Part shown: one piece after another, positions 6,669 to 10,864 of the stretch
Numbering within the stretch: position 1 is the stretch's first letter
How the letters are laid out: every line of letters starts with the position of its first letter
Assembly: GCA_031282095.1 (NCBI GenBank)
Contig: JAITEJ010000049.1
Location: 1 to 10,864, forward strand
Direction of reading: 5' to 3'
Source of the DNA: Clostridiales bacterium
GTDB taxonomy: Bacteria; Bacillota_A; Clostridia; Christensenellales; CAG-917
DNA: 10,864 bases
Program-made: the position numbers and the translations under genes
Notes under the pieces: model-generated
What the model saw: the letters and a program-made list of their open reading frames with translations, nothing else
Told to the model about the DNA's origin: nothing
The model's database searches: none

Positions 6669-8420
6669 TTACCGCGTCCCCGCGTTCTTATCGCCGTAAA
6701 GAAGCGCCGAGCCGCGTCCCGCTTTCGTCACCTCTTCCTCAGGGATTCCCAACTCGTCGGCTATGATTTTAACGACGAGCGGCATACAGAACCCTCCCTG
6801 ACAACGACCCATACCGGGACGCACGCGGCGTTTGATCCCGTCCACAGTATAAGACGGCAACGGACTTCTCAGCGCGTCGAGAATTTCGCCCTTGCTTATT
6901 TCTTCGCAACGGCATACGATGACGCCGTAATCGGGATTTTGCTCTATCAGCGCGCTGCGTTCCTCCGGCGACATCCGCGCCAAATGAGGCACGCCGTGTC
7001 TTACCGGGTTAAAGGATGCGTTTTTCCCTACTCCGAGCATTTCCGCCGCCCACTTAGCCGCGTCCTCCGCGATTGCCGGCGCGGCGGTTATCCCCGGCGA
7101 CTGTATCCCCGCCGCTTCTATTATGTTCTCGGTGAATATACCCTTGCGCACCACGAAATCCTCTTCGTAGGTCGCCGCGCGGGTACCGGAGAAATAGGTT
7201 ATCACGTCCGCGCGGGAAAGCTTTTCCGCGGTAGCCCTTTGCTTTTTGATAATAGCGTCGATGTCGCCGCCGTCAGTCGCGTAATCCTCACGTTCAAAAA
7301 TTTCCACGGCGTTAGGTCCGACAAGCACGTTGCCGTCTATGGTGCGGACTACGCCGCCGCCCTTGGTGTGCGACTTGGATGCGGCGACGGCAAGCACGGA
7401 TTCCGTGCCGCCCGAATTGTCTTTTAATTTAGTAAAGGGTGATTTTGTAATGGATGTGGCGGCGTATGAGAACCGCTTCTTGTCTAAAATGAGGTTAGTG
7501 CCTTTGCGCGGGTGTATGGTAAAGGTTCTATCGCCCGCGAAATCCGCGATTTTGTCGGCGTATATTCCCGCCGCGTTTATGACCGCTTTGGGATAAATCG
7601 TTCCGCGGTTTGTCTGAACGGAAACGATTTTCCCGTTTTCCGTTTTCATTCCCGTAACCGTGGTGTTTAACAATATTTTCGCTCCGTTCTGCACGGCGTT
7701 TTCCGCTAGCGCGACCGTCAGCTTATACGGGGAAACTATGCCGCCGGTGGGCATATGCAAAGCCCCCGAACACCATGAAGGCAAACCGCTTTCGATTTTT
7801 AAGGCATCCTCCCGCGGAAGATAACGCGTGCCGGGTATGCCGTTCTGTTTAGCGCGAAGCCTCATAAGCGAAGAGAAAAACTTGCCTTCCGCCTTGCCCT
7901 TGAACAAGATCATGTGACCCTTTTTTTCGAAATCGACGTCCAAATCCCGGCAGAGTTTATCGTACATCGCGTTTCCGCGCCCGTTGTATTCTAATTTTTT
8001 TAAACCGGTATGTAAATCTATTCCGACGTGTACGCAGCCGTCGTTCCGTCCCGAAGCTCCCGTCGCGACGTCGTAACTCTTTTCCGCGAGCAACACGTCT
8101 ATGTTATACTTCCTGAGTTCGCGCGCGCACGCCGCGCCCACTATACCGCCGCCTATAACGAGTACGTCGGGTTTTAAACCCTCCGCCGCGTCGTCCGTAA
8201 AGCCGGGGACGGGAATATCGTCGTTTCCGCCCTTCAGCCGCACGTTGTTGACGACGCCCAAATAGCTTTTACTCGCCGCCGCGGCGCCCGCCTCGTAGAC
8301 CTTGCGCCAGTCGTCAAGCTCTCCCGTAAGTACGATGCAACCGTCCTTAAGCGAAACCTTGACCTCGGAAGAAACCTTGTTAACATCCTTGATGATTTTC
8401 TTAATGCTTTTTTTCTTCAT
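6669..8420 (-). CDS. GlpA-like FAD dehydrogenase with N-terminal BON and C-terminal BFD [2Fe-2S] domain
   Basis: 583 residues in three parts. Residues about 5-66 form a BON-type domain (KDGCIVLTGELDDW and YLGVVNNVRL). Residues about 84-460 are a DAO-type FAD oxidase/dehydrogenase domain with VLVIGGGIVGAACARELR (86-103) and the GlpA/GlpD-like ATGASGRNDGCVHVGI (119-134). Residues about 498-560 are a BFD-like [2Fe-2S] domain with ligands C503, C505, C540 and C545. DAO plus BFD is the architecture of anaerobic glycerol-3-phosphate dehydrogenase subunit A, which oxidises glycerol-3-phosphate to dihydroxyacetone phosphate. The partners GlpB-position oxidoreductase and DUF1667 lie downstream. The BON domain is an addition to this family; there is no signal peptide, so it is cytosolic. 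The start is supported by AAAGGA (8425-8430). Another 2-hydroxyacid or polyol-phosphate substrate is possible. Confidence 0.88.
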   Translation of the reverse strand: MKKKSIKKIIKDVNKVSSEVKVSLKDGCIVLTGELDDWRKVYEAGAAAASKSYLGVVNNVRLKGGNDDIPVPGFTDDAAEGLKPDVLVIGGGIVGAACARELRKYNIDVLLAEKSYDVATGASGRNDGCVHVGIDLHTGLKKLEYNGRGNAMYDKLCRDLDVDFEKKGHMILFKGKAEGKFFSSLMRLRAKQNGIPGTRYLPREDALKIESGLPSWCSGALHMPTGGIVSPYKLTVALAENAVQNGAKILLNTTVTGMKTENGKIVSVQTNRGTIYPKAVINAAGIYADKIADFAGDRTFTIHPRKGTNLILDKKRFSYAATSITKSPFTKLKDNSGGTESVLAVAASKSHTKGGGVVRTIDGNVLVGPNAVEIFEREDYATDGGDIDAIIKKQRATAEKLSRADVITYFSGTRAATYEEDFVVRKGIFTENIIEAAGIQSPGITAAPAIAEDAAKWAAEMLGVGKNASFNPVRHGVPHLARMSPEERSALIEQNPDYGVIVCRCEEISKGEILDALRSPLPSYTVDGIKRRVRPGMGRCQGGFCMPLVVKIIADELGIPEEEVTKAGRGSALLYGDKNAGTR

Positions 8421-8460
8421 TGAATCCTTTATCGCGACAGCTTTTTCCGCACTCCCTTAT

Positions 8461-8511
8461 AAGAATATGTCAATTATGCTTTCGATTAACCGCTCCGATG
8501 AGTTTTCGGCG
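8461..8511 (-). pseudogene. Decayed copy of the 3' end of the AMP-ligase gene
   Basis: This 51-base stretch of the spacer aligns along its length to 8535-8586, the end of the ligase coding region and the bases just past its stop. The first 12 bases are identical, and differences elsewhere are mostly single transitions plus one lost base. Read on the minus strand up to its own TGA it gives LIGAVNRKHN, against LTEMANQKYN in the real gene. Similarity fades upstream of 8512. It is a remnant of a tandem duplication or of a deleted second ligase gene. Confidence 0.65.
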
Positions 8512-8543
8512 CGGCTTTAACGTTCTTACCTGACAAGAATATG

Positions 8544-10073
8544 TCAGTTATACTTTTGATTAGCCATTTCGGTAAGTTTTTCGGCGTCGATTTTACCCAT
8601 TTTAGTCATGGGCATGACGTCCAAAACCTTTACTTCGGACGGAACGTGCCATTGGGAAAGCTTCGCCCGGCACGCCGCCATTATTTTGCCCGGCGCATCC
8701 GCGGTTTTATTCTTCAAAGTTACGTAAAGCACGATAAACGGCTTATCTCCCATACGACGCTCTACGGCGGCGCCGGACGCGACGAAAGCGAGAGAATTGG
8801 CTACCGCCTCAATTTCCGAGGGGAACACGTTCATGCCGCTGATTTTTATCAGCCGTTTCGCGCGCGCTTTAAAAAAGAGATTGCCGTCTTCGTCGGTTTC
8901 CGCTATGTCTCCGGTATTCAGCCATTTTTTGCCGTTTTCCTCAATAATAACATTGCAGTTGGGGTCAAGATAACCGGACATCATCGCCTCGCTTGAAAGC
9001 CAAAGATTGCCGCACTTGACGTCGTTGCCGTTATCGTCGCATATCCGCACCAAAGTGTTTTTAAGCGGCTGCCCGATAGAATCGGGTACGCCGTTCACGT
9101 TGAGCACGCAGACGCTGTTCATCTCCGTCAGACCGTAACCGCGGTATACGTGCGCGTCGGCGCCGCCCGCCCGCAGTCTTGCCTCAAAATTCACCCTCAG
9201 CGACTCCGCGAAATAATCGCCGCCGCAGAACACGTCGGTAACGGTTTTTAGCGCGTCGCCGTTAAAATTAGGCGTGACCAGCAACTTTTGCAGCATACGC
9301 GGTATCGCGGATATTACCGTGATTTTCTCGCGTTTCACCTTGTCGGCGAATTTAGCGGCGTTGAATAACATCCACGGCACAACGCGCATACGCTGACACA
9401 AAGGAGCGTGTATCCCTATGGCAAAGCCGAAGCCGTGAAAAATCGGAAGCACCGCAAGCATGGAATCCGCGGACGTAAACTTTTTGGGAATGCTGGCGAA
9501 CAAGTTGCGCACCAACGCGTTCACGGAACGGTTGGAAAGCCGCGCGGTTTTTGCCTCGCCGGTCGTACCGCCGCTGTGCATATATACGGCGATATCCTCT
9601 CCGTCCACCGCGACGGGCTTATACTCGCCGCGCAAAAATTTGAAACTCCTAACGTTGGGAATGAACGCCGACAATGCCCATGAACCGCCGCCGCAAGCGA
9701 CGACCTCCATACCATTGTACGCTTTCAGTTGATTATAGAGAAGAAGAGATGAAGCAAAGACTATTCGCGTACCCGTATTGCGCAAAATCTCGCGCAGCTT
9801 ATGAGTGTTCGTCTTCGGGTGAATTATATTCGCGATACCCCCCGCACGGTTTATAGCGTAAACTGTTATAATCGCGGCCGGAGAGTTAAGCAGGCAAACT
9901 CCTACGCTTTCACCCTTTTTCACTCCCATTTTTTGAAGCGCTCCGGCGACTCTCTCTATCTCGCTTAAAAAATCTGCGAACGACAATTTACGGCGGTTGC
10001 ACGAAATTGCGGTATGATTCCGTTCGGGATCATACCCCGTCATATATTCGTATAACGAAACTGATATATCCAT
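8544..10073 (-). CDS. Class I adenylate-forming enzyme, acyl-CoA synthetase-like
   Basis: 509 residues, full length for the ANL superfamily. Such enzymes activate a carboxylic acid with ATP to an acyl-AMP and usually pass it to CoA. Motifs in order: P-loop HSGGTTGEAK (166-175), YRGYGLTEM (310-318), the ATP ribose contact WLNTGD (384-389), hinge FKARAKRLIKISG (401-413) followed by NVFPSEIE, and the catalytic lysine K494 in MTKMGKID. The P-loop form and the GLTEM block suit fatty or other acyl-CoA synthetases rather than amino-acid-adenylating domains; chain length cannot be told. No signal peptide is visible. It is the first gene of the metabolic cluster, with a strong promoter ending about ten bases before its ATG and no ribosome site, so it is probably read from a leaderless message. 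The next gene follows after 123 bases that contain a relic of this gene's 3' end. Confidence 0.9.
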   Translation of the reverse strand: MDISVSLYEYMTGYDPERNHTAISCNRRKLSFADFLSEIERVAGALQKMGVKKGESVGVCLLNSPAAIITVYAINRAGGIANIIHPKTNTHKLREILRNTGTRIVFASSLLLYNQLKAYNGMEVVACGGGSWALSAFIPNVRSFKFLRGEYKPVAVDGEDIAVYMHSGGTTGEAKTARLSNRSVNALVRNLFASIPKKFTSADSMLAVLPIFHGFGFAIGIHAPLCQRMRVVPWMLFNAAKFADKVKREKITVISAIPRMLQKLLVTPNFNGDALKTVTDVFCGGDYFAESLRVNFEARLRAGGADAHVYRGYGLTEMNSVCVLNVNGVPDSIGQPLKNTLVRICDDNGNDVKCGNLWLSSEAMMSGYLDPNCNVIIEENGKKWLNTGDIAETDEDGNLFFKARAKRLIKISGMNVFPSEIEAVANSLAFVASGAAVERRMGDKPFIVLYVTLKNKTADAPGKIMAACRAKLSQWHVPSEVKVLDVMPMTKMGKIDAEKLTEMANQKYN

Positions 10074-10080
10074 AGTTTAT

Positions 10081-10108
10081 ACTATATCATACGCGCATAA
10101 AAAGTCAA
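10081..10108 (-). promoter_or_regulatory. Extended -10 promoter of the acyl-CoA synthetase-like gene
   Basis: On the minus strand a TTGACT -35 box (10103-10108) is followed after 16 bases by TATAGT (10081-10086), preceded by TGA (10087-10089), giving an extended -10 TGATATAGT. Transcription should begin near 10074, one base or so before the ATG at 10073. No AGGAGG-like site lies between the promoter and the start. This is the best promoter in the window and probably drives the metabolic cluster. Confidence 0.65.
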
Positions 10109-10490
10109 GCCCTGTTTTTCCTTATTTTACTCCAATTTTTGCAAGAGTTGATATTTCCGGCGCAATTTAGTTTAAAACGGCGCGCTTTGTCGAAAAAACG
10201 GTTCGCCTTGCCCGGTTAACCGAAGCGCTTTCTCGCTTGTCTAAGCCCATTCGCCGCGCACGCTATTCGGCGCATTTCGGTCTGACGGCTTTCAGTTTGA
10301 CATGACGAGAGCGACCGCGGCGGATATTCGTTGCCGCTTATGCCGTATCCTAGTGATTGGCGTGACCGTGTGATTAAGTATCAAACCGTTTATTATAGGC
10401 GGTAATATTGGCTTAATACTTTGGAATAGTTATGCTTTCCGCATAACTATTCTTTTCCTACTAGACCTAGCCCCGCAAATACAAATGGGG
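10109..10490. other. Gene-free stretch between nuclease-like gene and metabolic cluster
   Basis: No credible reading frame, tRNA or CRISPR array is visible. Composition changes inside it: about 10160-10340 is GC-balanced and rich in CG steps like the metabolic genes. From about 10360 on it turns AT-rich like the nuclease-like gene. The hairpin at 10424-10452 lies on the AT-rich side. The stretch may contain the junction of an inserted segment, but no attachment-site duplication can be shown within the window. Confidence 0.4.
10424..10452. terminator. Perfect 12-base inverted repeat, possible terminator
   Basis: Arms GAATAGTTATGC (10424-10435) and GCATAACTATTC (10441-10452) are perfectly complementary around a five-base loop. 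It lies about 40 bases past the stop of the nuclease-like gene, the right place for its terminator. However, the T-run (TCTTTT) follows on the plus strand, whereas on the minus strand the stem is followed by CCAAAG. It may work weakly in both directions, or be an mRNA 3'-end stabiliser or a relic of a small mobile element. Confidence 0.45.
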
Positions 10491-10864
10491 TTATATATTG
10501 GGTATCATATTCAATAGATCTGGCATATTTGAGCTTAAATCCCAAGTAGCAATTTTCATTTTTTTATTTGTTTTACCGCTACCGAAATCCAATAAGTCCT
10601 CACGCCTAAAAGTATTTAGTACTTTATTCAGGCTGCCTATTGTTGCAGAGGTAATCAAAAACGCTTCCTCGGGATTGATTAGTTTGCAGTATGCCCATAG
10701 TTGCCCCAAATCTCTTAGCGTAAGTTCTGTTTTTTTTGCCTCAATAAAAAGTAGTTTAACGCTGTTACCCTTTCTCGCAACACCCAAAATGTCTATTTGA
10801 ATGTCTAAGCCAATGGCTAAATCAATCGTTATACCTATTTTGCTTAAAGCCTTGTCAAGGCGTT
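10491..10864 (-). CDS. PD-(D/E)XK nuclease-like protein, C-terminal part (cut by window end)
   Basis: The frame is open from the window edge to the TAA at 10491, giving 123 visible codons; the gene starts outside. The first ATG-less possible start inside, a TTG at 10787, is an internal leucine in a continuous domain, so it is not the start. Visible residues (numbered from the first complete codon at 10862) show a PD-(D/E)XK-like core. D24 lies in DIQIDILG, E41-A-K43 in LLFIEAKK, and Q54 in LGQLWAYCKL, matching motif II, the ExK motif III and the motif IV glutamine. Such folds occur in restriction enzymes and other DNA nucleases; the target here is unknown. Codons are AT-rich (AAA, ATT, TTA), unlike the metabolic genes, which suggests a separate, possibly recent origin. 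Whether it belongs to a restriction or defence locus cannot be judged because the rest lies beyond the edge. Confidence 0.65.
   Translation of the reverse strand, partial: RLDKALSKIGITIDLAIGLDIQIDILGVARKGNSVKLLFIEAKKTELTLRDLGQLWAYCKLINPEEAFLITSATIGSLNKVLNTFRREDLLDFGSGKTNKKMKIATWDLSSNMPDLLNMIPNI

Noticed and set aside
6939..7427. Plus-strand frame of 162 residues opposite the GlpA-like gene
   Set aside because: Antisense shadow: Arg-rich, no motif, and the opposite strand carries clear FAD and [2Fe-2S] motifs.
8541..8996. Plus-strand frame of 151 residues opposite the ligase 3' half
   Set aside because: Antisense to the conserved ANL hinge and catalytic-lysine region; no family resemblance.
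10297..10302. Plus-strand TTGACA as a promoter
   Set aside because: No acceptable -10 box lies 16-18 bases downstream and no plus-strand gene follows.
10498..10800. Plus-strand frame of 100 residues opposite the nuclease-like gene
   Set aside because: The minus-strand frame stays open to the window edge and shows a coherent D / ExK / Q pattern, whereas this one does not.

Overview
The window is a stretch of a bacterial chromosome of roughly balanced base composition. Every credible gene lies on the minus strand, so transcription runs from high to low coordinates. AGGAGG-type ribosome sites, a small zinc-ribbon membrane protein, a LysM protein and an anaerobic-type glycerol-3-phosphate dehydrogenase set suggest a low-oxygen Firmicutes (Clostridia-like) organism. 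This placement is an inference; no rRNA or other marker gene is present.

Layout in transcription order. The right edge (10491-10864) holds the C-terminal part of an AT-rich PD-(D/E)XK nuclease-like gene cut by the window end. A gene-free stretch follows, ending in a good promoter (10081-10108). Six metabolic genes come next: an acyl-CoA synthetase-like AMP ligase (10073-8544), a GlpA-like FAD/[2Fe-2S] dehydrogenase with an extra N-terminal BON domain (8420-6669), a two-dinucleotide flavin oxidoreductase (6289-5015), a DUF1667 four-cysteine protein (4987-4646), an FGGY sugar/polyol kinase (4357-2780) and an alkyl-DHAP synthase (AGPS)-like flavoenzyme (2765-1074). A zinc-ribbon membrane protein (1035-583) and a LysM protein (403-29) close the window.

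A possible logic is that the kinase makes glycerol-3-phosphate or a related polyol phosphate. The GlpA-like enzyme with its two partners would oxidise it to dihydroxyacetone phosphate. The ligase would activate a fatty acid, and the AGPS-like enzyme, whose catalytic residues are largely kept, would install an ether bond. That would be a bacterial route to ether lipids by the eukaryotic (AGPS) chemistry, placed beside its own precursor supply. The acyl-DHAP-forming acyltransferase and a fatty-alcohol-forming reductase are not in the window, so the route is a hypothesis.

The spacers are unusually structured. There is a decayed copy of the ligase gene's 3' end between ligase and dehydrogenase, a palindrome overlapping the ribosome site of the flavin oxidoreductase, and degenerate direct repeats in the 404-582, 4358-4645 and 6290-6668 gaps. 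The ligase promoter sits so close to the start codon that the message is probably leaderless.
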